A DNA stretch of 64,000 bases. Origin: Lepiota brunneoincarnata. Lineage: Eukaryota > Basidiomycota > Agaricomycetes > Agaricales > Agaricaceae. The notes beneath the pieces are model-generated. The model did no database searches. It saw only the letters and a program-made list of their open reading frames with translations, and was not told the DNA's origin. The DNA is taken from contig JAEBUN010000045.1 of NCBI GenBank assembly GCA_023014365.1, forward strand, positions 248,001-312,000. The letters are read 5' to 3'. Shown one piece after another: positions 1 through 13,249 of the stretch. Every line of letters begins with the position of its first letter. Within the stretch, counting starts at the first letter, position 1. A program made the position numbers and the translations under genes.

Positions 1-3000
1 TTCTCTTGTTTGTGCTTTCTCGTAGAAATTCGACCCCGGAATCTGAGACTTGGGGAACGGTTGGCACGATTTGGGCTACGTGGAATGCATTAGTTATACA
101 GGATCTGGTGCTAACGGCTAACACCGCCGCTGAGTGCCTTGGTAAGCACTGCGTCTGGTCGTAATACTAGGCCCACATTTGTCATAAGAGATGAGAACGA
201 GCCATTTCGGGGATACTTTCACCCAGATAAGAGGGGGAGGGGGGTTTCGAGTGCTCAACAGTAATATTGAAAAGGTTACTGCGAGGGGGCAATTAAACCA
301 TCACCCAGTGGCTCAATGAATCAACGCAGGTCTAGTTAGGACTCTAGCACAAGCCCTCGGCTATGTTATGATCCCACGGGTTCGCGACACAACCGGACTT
401 CTTTGAACCACTCAGACGAGCTCGCTTATCCTACAAAAGTATGGAACTTTGTATGACTCGAGAACATGTTCCCCTTGCCCCCTTCGTCAGCCTTGCAGCT
501 ACTAATCAAACCACCGGGGGGCAGAACCTCCATGAAGCGCAGAAGAAAAAACAATGCTTCCCCGTGCATCCTGTTTCTCACCGTCCATGTGGAATCAACA
601 ACAAAATATGACCTCTTTTGTGCTATAGCAACTTTGGGGGTTCAGATCCACGGCTTTCCTGCCGAGCTCTCCCAGCATCTCACGCACATGACCCATGATG
701 AACTTCTACCCCTCCTCCCTCTCCCCCTTCTCGCTTACCATTTTGCCACATCCGCTTCTTCCCCCCCCCTCCGTCAAAGTCCAGGCGCTGAGCACTTCGT
801 ACACAATTCGATTGCACAGCCCTTGAGCTTGATGGAAAGCGGGAGGTTGGAGAAGCTCAGAAGCGGAGTGGAGATGAGTGGGCTTGGCTTTTTGATCTTT
901 CGTCCTGAACTGACCTAGCCTTGTTGCTTTGTTGCGTGGCGTAAGGAATGAATCAGTTAGGTTGTTGTTCCCTGGGTTCTTTGATTTCTTGAATGAGAAC
1001 GGAGGGGACGTGGGTAGGGCAGGGGGTGGGGGGTTGCCCTGGTGCTGCGACTTCATACGGTCGGGCTCTGATACGGGGGGAAGGCCGCTGGGGTGGGGGT
1101 AAACTCAAGTTGCGGTCAGCAAGGAGCTGGCAGAAGCAAGATTCGATTCGCGCGCTCAATGAAACTTCTAGGAATCATGAGGGAGGAGAGGGGAATGGCA
1201 GATGCCAGACCCCGACTGTCATGAGAAAAAAAAACAGAATGGAAAAACCCCCTCGGGATGGGTGGAATGTGACCTGGAACGAACGTTCCTTCACTGCGCA
1301 CCCTGTCCCTTCCCCATTGCTTCCCTTCGGGTTCTCGCGCTCCCGCGTTGAAACCACCCATTTCGTTCCAGGTTTTTTTTTCGTGGGACGAGCCAAGGGG
1401 GTGGAATGGAACGGGAGTGGCTACTACCTCTCGAAGCTTAACTCTCCCTCCACACACACACCACACACACCACACACACAATGGACGGGTAGCGCCCCCT
1501 TTCTCTGTCATGTCACTTGCTGAGATTTGAAACTGCAGATCGAGCGCCACTGATCCCTGGATTCCATTCAAGGCCGTCGCGCGCTATTCGTTGAGGGCTT
1601 TGAACCAACCAAGAACAAGGAACCAATATCAACAATCATTGATCATGCTGTGAGGACTCGGAGAACCATTCTCATGCTCCGGGTAGTCATCGATAAAGGT
1701 AGCTGAACGGCGCTCGACTTGGGGTTGGGGGTTCAAATCAGGTACATGGGTGGGAGCGGACTCTTTCAATCGGCGCTGGGGAAGGTGGAGGCCCTTGAAG
1801 CGCCTGTCGCTTCACTGTGCATCTGACCGTCAAGATGGGTCGCCGGGGGGGGTGCTAGGTAATTTTTTGAAAAACTAGCCCCTCCTAGATTTTTTTCCGA
1901 GGGTACAGCGTTCGACACTCAGGTCTCAGGGTATGGTGCGTTGCCACTCGGCCGAAGCCCGGCCAGGACGGCGAACAAATCGAACACTTGAGCATGATGA
2001 TGATTGATATCCTTCCAGAATGTGGTAAATATTTGTGTTGTAATGATCAGGCGCGTTAGGGACTGTTGTTATTCGGAGAATAGGCCTTGTGTCGAGTGGT
2101 CTCCATCGGGACAGGTGATTCCCTTGAAGGCTCGCGGTGGCGGTGGTGAACTTGTTGGTTGGACAGTTAAATTCAGTGGTTCTGAATGCGAAAAGCTTCT
2201 CGTTGTCACCAAGGAGAGGGGGGGAGGGGGGCAAGATCCAGGTAGTCGTCAGTATTGCCACCTGAAGGCGGGCAGTGTGGGTTTTCTCCGAGTATATGGC
2301 TAAGTTGAATAACCTATCTTTGCGAGATCATATATTTAGTGCGAAGGAGTTCAATCTCCGAGCGAAGAAGGCAAGTCATTGTACTATTGTTCCTTGGAAG
2401 GATTGCCGGGTGACAGAAATGGGTTGTGAAATCTCGACAGTGTTACACGATGTGTTCAAACTACCGCGGGGCGAGGGGAGATACCTAATGGGCAAATCGA
2501 CTAATTCCCGGGGTCGGACACAGCTGGAAGAGTGTACCAGTGTGTCGGTTGGTAAGCGCGTGTTTTTTTCATCTGGTTACCTATTGTGCAAGGAACAACG
2601 CCAGTGTTGGTTGGTGGGCATAGCTCGCCCCGATGATATATAAGCCAGAGGCAAGACATAAATACAATGGGCCATAGAGACGATCAACACATGTCGTATC
2701 CTTGGGTGGTCGGAGGGGGATATTTTGGGGTCGAGGGACGACGGGACGGTGATATCGCTGATGCAACATTGTTAGGGAAAACTGGGTTCCCCGGCGGGAA
2801 GAATTTGTTGAAGATACTGTCCCACCTGGGACATTGGAAGGCAAAAGTGGTGGGAAGGAAGGGCATGTTTTAGTCTAGGAGGACCGGGGCTTGGGGCGCT
2901 GAGCGTGGGAGGGATGGAGTGGGAGAAGGAGGCCTGACGTGGCTGGCTCGCTGCGGAGAAGCTCTGCCCAAACCGAGCTCTGCGAACCGGGACGAGCTGT

Positions 3001-3125
3001 GATTGATGGCGCGCCGGGGCGGAGACTGAAAAAGGCAGGTGGTGGGATGTCGGCTTGTGTGCCGAACAAAACAAACGGATTTCAAGTCAGCTCGCCTTCT
3101 CTCCTCCTTCACCTCCTCCCCCACC
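1..3125. other. upstream spacer, no supported gene
   Basis: Six frames hold only short, compositionally biased open frames with no recognisable domain. The last few hundred bases before the MADS gene are pyrimidine-rich and probably contain its promoter and 5' UTR, but no specific site can be assigned. A CA-rich microsatellite lies at about 1451-1480. Confidence 0.5.
1451..1480. repeat. (CA)n-type microsatellite
   Basis: A run of CACACACAC units interrupted by extra C residues is directly visible. It has no evident function. Confidence 0.7.
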
Positions 3126-4934
3126 ATGGGTCGTCGCAAGATTGAGATTCAGCCCATTACCGTGCGTGCTCTCCGTGCTCTCCAGCGAGCTCTCCTCACT
3201 CTACCTCCAGCACGAGCGAAATCGCTCTGTCACCTTTTTAAAGGCACGCATTCCAATTTATTCGCTATTTTTGCCCACAGCTTATTTATTCTTGGCCTCA
3301 ACTCTCCCCAGCGCAAGAATGGCCTCTTCAAGAAGGCCTATGAACTTGGTGTGCTCTGCTCCGTCGATGTTGCAGTCATCATCTTTGGTTGGCCCATCCC
3401 GCTCTCTCGCTCGCCGCCCCATCCGCTGACCCTGTTCTATTTTTACATCGCCCAGAGGAACGCCCTGGTCACCATCTCAAGCTCTACCAGTATTGCTCAA
3501 CCGACATTCACGAAATCGTCCAGCGCCATCTCCGCGTGCGTCCATTTTATCTCTTTCCTCAGCATCTTCCTCACCCTTGAGCCACACAGCATGACGGTGA
3601 GAAAGACACACGCGGGCCCCAGGACTTTTCGGGCAACGCTAATACAAAGATGGATGATCTGGGCGATGGCGACGATGACGATCCGGACGACGACGATGAC
3701 GGCCCCGGAAAGCGCAGGAGTGGAGACACTAAGCTGAAGCGTGGCACAGACCTCACCATGTCGAATGATGTATGTCCTTGCAACTCTCTCGCTCTCTCTA
3801 CCCGTGCCTCACCTCCACAGCTTGACTTTATTCATAATCGCGGCCTTTCCATTCCTCAGCCACCGCTCCCAATGCACGGTATACCCTCCGGCTCCTCTCT
3901 TCCCATCTCCAGTGATCGCCATAACCTGCGGGCCCACCCACACTCGTCTCACCAGTCCAAGCGCCCACGCACGGGCCACCCTAGCCTCCATAGCCGATCT
4001 CCTTCCGATGACCACTTGCCTTCGGGCTCGACGGCGTACTATCAAACTGGCTCGGGTACTTCTTTCACTAGGACAGGTGGACAATATCACCATTCTGGTA
4101 ATTCGCAGTACACGCCCCTCTACCCGGTACCCAACCACACTCCTCCGCCTCCAGTCTTTATTCCTCTCCAACCGGACTTTGCCTCTTCCTCTTCACGTGG
4201 GTCTGCGCAACGCTCAGGCGCAGGCCCACCCCCGGCTGCATTTTCTACCGCACGTTCTAGCAGCTCCGGATCCTCATACGATGCCGGCATGTATGGCAGT
4301 ATGATGCGTCCGCCGCCATCCTCTTCTCATCACCCCCCTGGTGGCGGAGCAGGTGGTGGGAGTGGAGGAAACGACCTGTTCTCTGCATTCCTTGACGCAG
4401 ATGAGCACAGCCGTCAGTCACAGAACCAGAGTTTTGGCCTTGACTGGCCCGTCCACAACTCCAACCAAGGCCCCGCCCCCCCCGGATCGAACACGGGGCC
4501 CCCTGGTGCGTTTAACACGTCAGCACGTAAATCATTCTAGCTGACTGACGTTCCCAGTGTCCAACCCCTCGGCAAATCCATCAGGAGCACCCGAAGGTAG
4601 CTCCAATTGGCTCGACTTTTTATCTGGAAATCCCAATCCGGCCGCTCCCGGAAGGGACCCCTCGATGTCTTGGGAAAGGAGTGGAGGAGACGGCCGAGCA
4701 GACATGACAGAAATGTTCAACTCTGGAGGGGGCAGTGGCGGTGGTGGAGGTGGGGCCAGTGGGCAAGCCGCCTCCCCGTTAAATGTGGGTATGGGTCCAA
4801 TGTCCAATAAGCGACCGCGTGTGGGATCCGAAGTCGAGGATGCATCCGGTGTCACTGGTCTGGGCGGCAGCCCCGGGTCTGTCAACGGTCTGGGGGGCGA
4901 CAAGAAAGACATGAAATCCGAAGGAGGGGGGTAG
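3126..4934 (+). CDS. MADS-box (MEF2/RLM1-type) transcription factor
   Basis: DNA-binding regulator expected in the nucleus. The ATG lies in a strong CCACCATGG context and opens with MGRRKIEIQPI, the MEF2-class MADS start. Exons 3126-3161, 3211-3243, 3312-3387, 3456-3535, 3590-4505 and 4558-4934 join in phase and rebuild the MADS box (key pieces RKNGLFKKAYELGVLC, DVAVIIF) followed by a MEF2-like extension (LKLYQYCSTDIHEIVQRHL). The rest, about residues 76-505, is acidic, then Ser/Pro/Gly-rich low complexity typical of activation regions. A 51-bp GT-AG segment at about 3768-3818 is a multiple of three and could be spliced out or kept. The intron starting at 3244 appears to use a GC donor. Family call is firm; precise orthologue (Rlm1/Smp1-like) is inference. 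Confidence 0.9.
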
Positions 4935-7900
4935 GTGTCTGCTGCTCTCGACCCTACGCTCCTAAAACCCGAAGCTTGCACGACCCCGCCAGCGTGTATC
5001 ATTAGAAGCGGACGTTCGTCTTTGTGTGACATTCTTTCGTCTGGCTATTTATTATGTTTTATCGCTGTGTCCGTTTGGCTCCGTAAACTCCCTGTTCGCT
5101 ATCTCCTTTCTTTTTTCATTCGCGTCCGTATTGTAACCCCGTACAACCGTTTTAGTATCAAAGCCAAGTGACGTATACAGCGTCCTGTAATAGAGGACGA
5201 AAATAAACTGCTGGCGATCCCGGCGGCAAGATTGGAGTTGCAAAATTTAATAAGAGATATATATATCAGAGTTTTTGGGTTTTGGTGAGGGCAATGAGGT
5301 CAAAGTGACGACTCGGTGCCCGATATAGAGTCTAAGACGGTAAATACAAAGTCAGCTCAGGAACGCGGTGATGGAGGGACGCGCATCTTTTTAAATATCT
5401 TATTTATATCGCACCGAGAGTGCACGGACGGCGGGGTTTATTAATATATTTACATGACGACACCCCTTTGCAACTCCGTGAAGGCTTTTTGTCATTTATA
5501 GTCATGTTATTAACAGCCCTCTCGGCTTGGCACAGAACCACCCTTTCTCCGACTTATAATACTGCACAAGCACATATACTGTATCTTCTCGCGAACATTG
5601 TTCACTTCAGTAAGCACCATTTCCTATGGGAAACGTCTGACACCAGAGTTGTGGATCCTAGCCAATGCGAACCGCTCCTGGTTCATCTCTGGAGCATCGG
5701 CCCTGAGCTCACATGCCATCAAATTCCTCATCATTACATAGACAAGCTCTAATGTCCTGGCCGTCGGCAGGCTTGTCATTTTCATGTGGAAGCTTAGGGG
5801 GGGGAGTGAGAGGGGAGTTGGTACGCCACAAAATTCGCTAGTGATTAGTTGTCGTTTTGCTTGTTGCCCCCTTCAGAAATGTGGGAACGGGATCTGATGC
5901 TCGCGAACGAGTCGATCATACGGTCGAACGCTTACCATTCCATCATTGCATCGTTATCCACCGCTCAAGTCGCACATGTTGTGCTTGCATATTGTGATGA
6001 GGCAGGAGGTGTCCAGATGGTAAGACTACTCATGGGTCCTCCGATGGGCCGTCTAGAGACAGATTCTGGGATACGCGGAAGGAAGGAGAGAAGTGTGTTG
6101 TGATCATACCGTAATATACGATTCGGGGATAGGTTGCTGCGGTTGAGCAAATGGGTGGCAGCTCAGGTGACCATCGCAGCCGGACAGGGACGCCGCTCCA
6201 AATTCCAACCCTGAACCTGGCACGGTTCTTTACCAACCGGAAACACACCTGCATTGTAAGTCGGGCCCACTATCGCAGCTCCTTCGGTGTAACCTTGCAG
6301 AGGTAGCTATTACAGCAAGGTATGGACCCCGCATACTACTACTACCCGTTAAGATCCAAGCAGACGTTCCAGCAATGTAATCAGAAACGACCCGCCCAAG
6401 CCTTTAGGGTCCTATGCTAATGTCTCGCAGACATAATGCCAAGCAGTCCGTCTGCAAGAGCGGGACAGCGAACGTAACCAGTTTCCTCGCCGCAGAAGAT
6501 CAGAACAAAGAGGCGCCTGGGGCTACTCGCTGAGCTTTACTTGCTCGCATAATTGGTTTCTGTTATTCGGTTGAATATGGGCTGCCGATCAGCCGGACCT
6601 CCTTGACATTAGACCATCGCATGGAAAGTGGCAAACATTTCTAAGTAGCGGCGGTGGCGGATGTCGATGCAGCGATTCTGGTGGCTTTGGTGTTAGGTCA
6701 CTTGGGTAGGCAGCCATCCTCATCACATGGACTGGTACGCGGCACAATCCTCTAAATTCTTCGATTGCCTGCGCAAACAAGTCCAGATAATAACGGATCA
6801 CGTTTTCGAAGCCGTCACCCGCTCAAAACGAAAAGGGCCTAGGCACACAAGGAGGCAACTGCGCAGCTGAGTAGCTAGAAGTGCAAGCTGCTTCTGAGGG
6901 ATGAAGGTCTGGGAAATTTGTTAGGTAGACTGATCGAATGAATCTAAAAACCCATCTTTCTCTCCTTCTGAGGCTTGTGGGGGTGCCCACCACCCCGTTA
7001 GAGCAGGTAACGCCTGGGCATTGGCAGTCGTAGGCCCCTGGCTGCATCCCCCTCGAGGTTCTGCTGAGATAGGACCTCCGCCTATTTCTTTCCATATTGG
7101 TGGGTGGAGGCTGACGCATTGATTCCCTAGGCCACACGCACTCTGGAAATATCGCAAGCATGAATCGTGGCTGCTCGTGGGATATTCGAGGGCTCAATAA
7201 TAATGAAAATGCTTGAAGATATATTATTGTTGTGAATATACGGATTCACCCGCTTTCCGGCTTTTTTGCAGGGGATCTCTAATATTCTAGTGTCAGTGTG
7301 CGACGAACCATGTGGACTTTCGTACTAATGGTCGCCACCTAGGCGAATACTGTACCTCTCATCCTGTTTCCACTGGCGTGCTGTAAACTAGGTATCCGTA
7401 GAGCTAATAATGGAACTGCGATGTTGGCTGAACCTGCTAATGAATATCTTCGAGTGGAGATACCATATAGGCTCCCTCCCACTCGATGGGGATTATGGCG
7501 GTGGGAGCATAAAGACGCGCAGATATCGCCCACTAAGGCTGGATCGCCTCGCTACAAACGTAGCATCTTTATTATCTTGCTATTGAACATGAGAAAGGGT
7601 CCCCGGCAGCCTCACCCCGAAAGGTTGGAAGTCCGTGGCTCGGCGAATATCGTATCAAATGTTAGAGGGCAAGAATATGATTAAGTTTATGTATTCTGGT
7701 CTCAAGTACCGATGGTGCCCATCCGGTAATTGAGGGTAGTATCGTCTGCGCCCGGATCCGCCCAGACTCCAACGCTGACCTTATTACCTTCCAGTCATTC
7801 TCGCTCGTCGGGGCTAGAGAACCTCGTAGAACATGTGGGAGGAGTGTTCTCGTGCGTCATTAATCCATGTTGTTGCATCGCGTTTCCACGAATATAACCA

Positions 7901-9691
7901 ATCACCGGGTTGGGTGTGCCCGTCCCATCTACGAAGGATAGAATTGAGGTTGTGTTCTCCAAAGTTGGAGGCTAACGAGGTGGCCCCTCTTTCTGAAAAG
8001 GCAATCAACGACGTAAGAAAACGTGTTTGGTTGGCTGATAGAACACCAGCAGCCTCCAGAGTTCTTGCATCCCCCGCGGATCCTACACACATTCGATCGT
8101 AGTCTGTCTTCATGACGTGTCATCAATGCAGCGCAACTGGTAATTGGGTCGCCCATCATCTATAGTTGCATTTCACGGACATTGCCCTCCTTGTCCCTCT
8201 TCCAGCCGGATACATACCCCTGTCTGTAAATTAATCGCCTGCAGAAGGAGAGAAGAGAAACTGCTCCTGGTTTGAGTTAACGTGCCATCCAGGTTTTACA
8301 TACTATATACATCTGCTCTTGGCGGGTAAAGCCACGGGCCGATCGTCTCGACTTGAGGAGAATCCTACTCGACGCGCCAATTCAAGACTGATACGACTGA
8401 GTACTTGTTTTTCTGGTGGCTAGCAAACGGCCTAACGAAGGGGAATGCGCAGTTGGTACGTAGGGTGTCCTGAGAGCCAAGCGTTATTGTACCAACGATG
8501 ACGTCCTCGAATCGACAGTTAGCATCGGTTGCCAGATATCCCGAGCTTCTCTGCGACCGGAATGAGTTATGACAAAGAGAATACTATTGGACGTGTCAGT
8601 TTAGTAACAACTCCTGGAAAAAAGATACCAAGACGGTTGTTCATTCGCGGATAGATAAGCGCTGGGATTGAATAAATCGTTCGATGAGTCGTGCTCTGGA
8701 TGCGCATTAGCTCTGTATTCAACTTCCAATAAAAATACATAAGGGATGAGGGACCGTGCACGGATGGATGAGCATCGAGGTTCTTTCACTGAAACGTTCA
8801 TTTGTTGGCATGTCTTCTAGTAAACGTGCGGGATTGAATTTGCCAGATGAATACTTTCCGAGGCTTTCTAGTTTCCTGAATTTTATGAGTTCATTATTCC
8901 ATGAAGGTCCAGGGACATTGAACAATGGAAGATCCAAATGGATGTCAAGAGAACCTCGTACAACACAACACGAAACGTAGGATCATCACCGTCAGAACAA
9001 GCCAGAGCTTATGACTTCTCATATCCACAACACGAGGTTCACCTAAACCGTGTGTTTAATTCTACCGTCACCTATTAGTGGCGTTGGAGAGGGAATTCGG
9101 AATCATCATTTAGTGATGGTCCGACCTCGTGCGTCTGATTGTCTACATCTCGGGGCGCTCCCGGAATATGAGTGGTAACAATCTATTGTAACTCGGAACC
9201 AATTTCTTGTATGGGTTAGAACATACAGAGGTATCCCTCGAGTTTGTCTTCTAGCCCGCACACCATTCATTCCTTTGTTCCGTAGCAACCGAACGCTCAC
9301 GAATAGAGTTCGGTCCATCGGTAGCAGGACAATGGCAACGTGTAAAACCGAGATATGTAAGAAACAACATAATAAACAAGCCTTCAACTTGTCCATGTGT
9401 TCAAAACACATTTACCCGAATTCGCTTCGGCTCGGTTCTCACCTTGTCTCTCATTCATAACGTCCCCCTCCCCGATTTACCCCTCGTTGAAACTCGGCGT
9501 GCATCTTATCGGGCCTCGGATCGAAGCCTAGCCACTGGGCGGACACCATTGTGTTCAGGATATACTAACCAATAATCTATTCGATAACATAATAGCCGGG
9601 GTAGCACATTATATCAAAATACAAGTATGACTATACATAAAACGGGACGCTATCATATCACGTTACGTATTTCCTCCGTATCCATCCATCC
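4935..9691. other. long spacer, no supported gene
   Basis: About 4.7 kb with only short frames lacking domain signatures or splice-consistent extensions. The first few hundred bases are AT-rich and probably hold the MADS gene 3' end. I recognise no repeat family, RNA gene or transposon in the rest. Confidence 0.5.
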
Positions 9692-12600
9692 CTACGACCG
9701 AAATTCCATCCCCTCCAACAATCCGGAATCAGCCATGAACGAACTCCAGCGCTCATCTAACCTCGAATCGCGTGATGCAAGACCGAGGTCAGCAAGTTCG
9801 GCCGTCCCATCATGATGTGGGTTATGGAAATGATCAACATGGACCTTTGTAGCATGAGTAGTAGTATGTGTTTGTGTCGCGTACGAATGATGAGGGTGAT
9901 AACAATTGCTCGTACCCGAGCGCGGATGCGCAGGGTACGGCGATGCCGCCGTCGCCGCTGGCGGGGGAACGAAGAGAGGGGGAAGTTGGAGGTGGTGTGT
10001 TCTTTCCGGCTGCGAGTGTGTTTGTACGGGCGGTGGTCCTAGGTGTTGGGCGGATGAATAATAAGGTGCATGGAGCTCAATTCCACCACAACCCATTTGT
10101 TCCTCCATGAATCTGTGATGCTGTGGTGGCGGCGCGCGTAGCTGCGGAGCCTGAGCCTGTGCCTCGGACAAAGCCGCAGTTGTCGGGTGGTGTAACACAA
10201 TTGGCTCGCTGGACCATGGATATCCATGTGGAGATGACGAGGGTGATGCCGGAGAAATGGATTCCTACCCTCTGTTGCTGCTGGATCGTTCGTTCGGAAG
10301 GTACATAACAGGGATGAGGTTGGGGGGTAGGACGCGTCTGACTCCATGAGGTGTTGTCGGTCACTGGGCGTGGGGAAGGCTCAGCGGAGGGATTAAGCAA
10401 ATGCGACTGGTTGTCGCCAGCGGCCTTACTCGCTTGCTCATTCGTACCGCCAAGAGCGGATGGATCTGGAGATGTACTCTTTTTGGCAGACACGAACCGG
10501 GTGTGTCCAGCAAATATCGTCAACTCATCATCCGCCTCTGCTTTGATGTTCCAGTCAGTTGCCAACGGACGAAGCTTTGATATTCGCAAGTGCGTATCGG
10601 GCCTTTTCGTTTAGCTTAGTTAGGATGGGAAGTGCTTTCAAGGCACGGATGCTGTATTTGGATGCTTTAGTGAACAAAATGCAAGCTTGTTCGAGCTCTG
10701 CCATGGCGGGCTGAGCTAGTGGTGAACGCGGGCCGCGGGTGACAACGGTTCCAAAAATGACCTAAGTGAATAATGATATATCAAATTCCGAAGACTTCGG
10801 TCGGGGGGAAAGGAGTATACTATACTGACAGCAGCAGTAAAGGCAAAGGTCCACATTGTCCAGAATCTGGAACAGGAATTTGGAAAGAGGGTAAATTGTT
10901 CCCTTACCGATTTGAGGATAGTTGACGCAGCGCGATAGGAAGCGAGGAAGGAGGGTGCATAGACACTCTTGAGGGGGTTGACAGGTTGGTCGATGATTGC
11001 CTGGGCAAAGAAGCTACGGTGAATATACATGAGAACTGCGAAAAAAAAAAAGGATAAGTTTGAGTGTATGAAGCATTGTAGGTGCGGAAGAGGCCCTACC
11101 AGTCTCCCTGATGTGATCGAGAACACATCTCTGGAAAGAAGCGCCGAAGTCATTCTTGGGAGCATTAGATAAGCCCTCGGGGAGGGGAAACTCGCGGACT
11201 TTGCGGTCTAGCTCCATAATAGTAGTGTAGCTTGGGGCCTCGGCGGTGAGGGTATGGGAGGCGACCTCTGCAACGCATTCTGCAGCGAAACGAAATTGCC
11301 ACATTTCGACTGGAGAGGTATATGTGTTTTTTGTTGGAGGAAATGGCAGAGAGGCACGCACAGGCGGGGCCAAAACCCTTGCTTTGCTCGGACTTGTCAT
11401 ATTGGGGAAAACTGCAGTCGATGTATGCGAGGGAAAAGGAGGGTGGGCGCCCGGTATTCAAACTCTGATAGGAGGTGAGTAACAAAAATGAGAACGTAAA
11501 GCTAAAGGGCAGCACCTGCCAGACATCCGCAACAAAGAGATCCCAAAAGAGGATACGACGGCGCCGAACCATTTTAGGGGATAAGCCCCATCGGGCACTA
11601 TCTCTGTCTAGTCCCACGGGATTAACCAAGAGCGTGGAGGGAGGAGTGAATGATAACATACGGAGGCCAATCTGTGGGGGATATTGCCATGAGTGACGGA
11701 TGGGAAAAATATGGGTAAAGACACACGGTTTGGGAAAGGTGAGAAGCAAGAGTGATGAGTGACCATGTCATTTCCATACTGGTATCGGATTTGAGGTCAC
11801 TACCGCTCATGGCATTGTATATGCTCATCAGGTGCAGCGTCTGGATGGTCACGATGGACGGCTTCTCGAGAACGGGCTGGAGAGCCAATGCGGCACGGGA
11901 TAGCTGCTGAAAGTGCTCTGCTTGTGCATTAGAGGGCTCTGGCTGGACGAGGGCGCCTATGGCGAAGATGATGAAGAGGAGGGCGAGGTCGTGAGGACTA
12001 CTGTAGTCTTCGGCGGGCGGAGGCGTCTGGCGTCGGTATATGGCGGGGAGCATGTCTTGCATAAGCTGAAGTCGGGTGACGCCGCGGAATATCCAGGAGA
12101 CTTGCTCGAAATAAGTTTCACAGAGGGAAAGGGCGGGTGTCCAAGGGGGGAGGTGTGATTGGATGAGCTCCTGGACATCAGCAGGGTGGCCCATGGGAGT
12201 AAATGGGAAGGATTGGGAAAAGAGAGCGAGATCCCCAAGAGCGGTGGGATTTTTCGGTTGGCGGAGGGAATCGGGGGTGGGAGGACAGTCTAGGGAATCG
12301 AGGTTGGCCTATGGGAGAGAGTCAGTAAAAAAGGGCAAATGCGCAGCAGGGCGAAAGGAAGGCTTACGAGGAGCAGAGACTGGCCGTAGTTGGGTGAGCA
12401 GGAAAACTGATGGACAGATAGGATATAAAAGATGGAGAACGGACCTCTGAGCCTCCTGTAGGACCGAAGAAGCGAGATATTCCGTGGTCGGAGATGGAGA
12501 GGGTGCCAAAGGCATCGATGACCTCTTTCTGAGGGGTTATGGTGGTGTTGGTGGTGTCCTCGAGCATGGCAGTAGCGTCGTCATCGGGGTCGTCATTAAC

Positions 12601-13188
12601 GAGCAGGTCGTCGTGGAGGAGAGGGTGAGGTTCCGTAGAGTGCTGGGCTTGGAGCTGGGCTAGGGCAGATTCGAGCTGGCGGATGCGATTGCTCAGTTTG
12701 GCTATGCGGCGATGGAGGTGTTCGGTGGCAGCGAGGATAAACCTGGGCCGGAGTGAGCGGAGGGAAAGGAGGGTGGGAGAATAGAAATACCGAGTGCCTT
12801 GGCCAGTAGAAAGAGAGCCTTTGTGAGACAGGATGAGTGGTTGGAAGACAAGGGGGCGACAAGTGACAGAACGCACCGTTCGGGCAGAGAGAGACACAAC
12901 CACGGCGCTGGAGAAGAAAAGATGAGAAGAGCGAAAGAGCGAAAGGAAGAGGAACACACCTGGCAAGATTGGCAGGGAATCTGCTTGTCGCACTTGATCT
13001 TGAGTCTGCGACACTCTGCGCAGCTGACCTGGACGACGAATGAGAGATAGGAGACAGACAGAAACGAGTTAGCGCACCTCTCCTAGAGGAAAGAAGTGAG
13101 AAGTAAAAGCAAAAGATAAAGCAAACAAAAAACCTCGGTTGCGCTTGAGCTCAATGTCGCTATCACGTCTGCTTGGCCTCCGTTTCAT
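9692..13188 (-). CDS. Zn2Cys6 fungal transcription factor with Fungal_trans-type middle region
   Basis: Sequence-specific regulator. Reading the minus strand, the zinc cluster is split over small exons near 13020-12840: CAECRRLKIKCDKQIPCQSC, then RRGC.SLCPNG and GSLSTGQGTRF, giving the six cysteines of a Zn(2)-Cys(6) binuclear cluster. A coiled-coil linker follows (LHRRIAKLSNRIRQLESAL, near 12720-12650). The middle region matches the fungal-specific regulatory domain in style (VSWIFRGVTRLQLMQDMLP near 12090; LATLHLMSIYNAMSG-like helix near 11830; WDLFVADVWQ near 11530). The C-terminal third (10600-9692) is His/Pro/Ser/Gln-rich and disordered. Many short introns. The proposed start exon (13188-13137, MKRRPSRRDSDIELKRNR) ends in phase 1 whereas the zinc exon needs phase 0, so the N-terminus is unresolved. 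The gene is divergent from the lipid-transfer gene, 61 bp between starts. Target genes unknown. Confidence 0.87.
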
Positions 13189-13249
13189 CGTGCAAGGCAA
13201 AGAGGAGCTCACGGTTTCCTGTTTTGGTATCACCCTTTTCTGCCACGTA

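Noticed and set aside
466..1571. Several 100-175-codon frames on both strands
   Set aside because: Overlapping each other in opposite directions, Pro/Ser/Gly-biased, no domains or splice-consistent neighbours.
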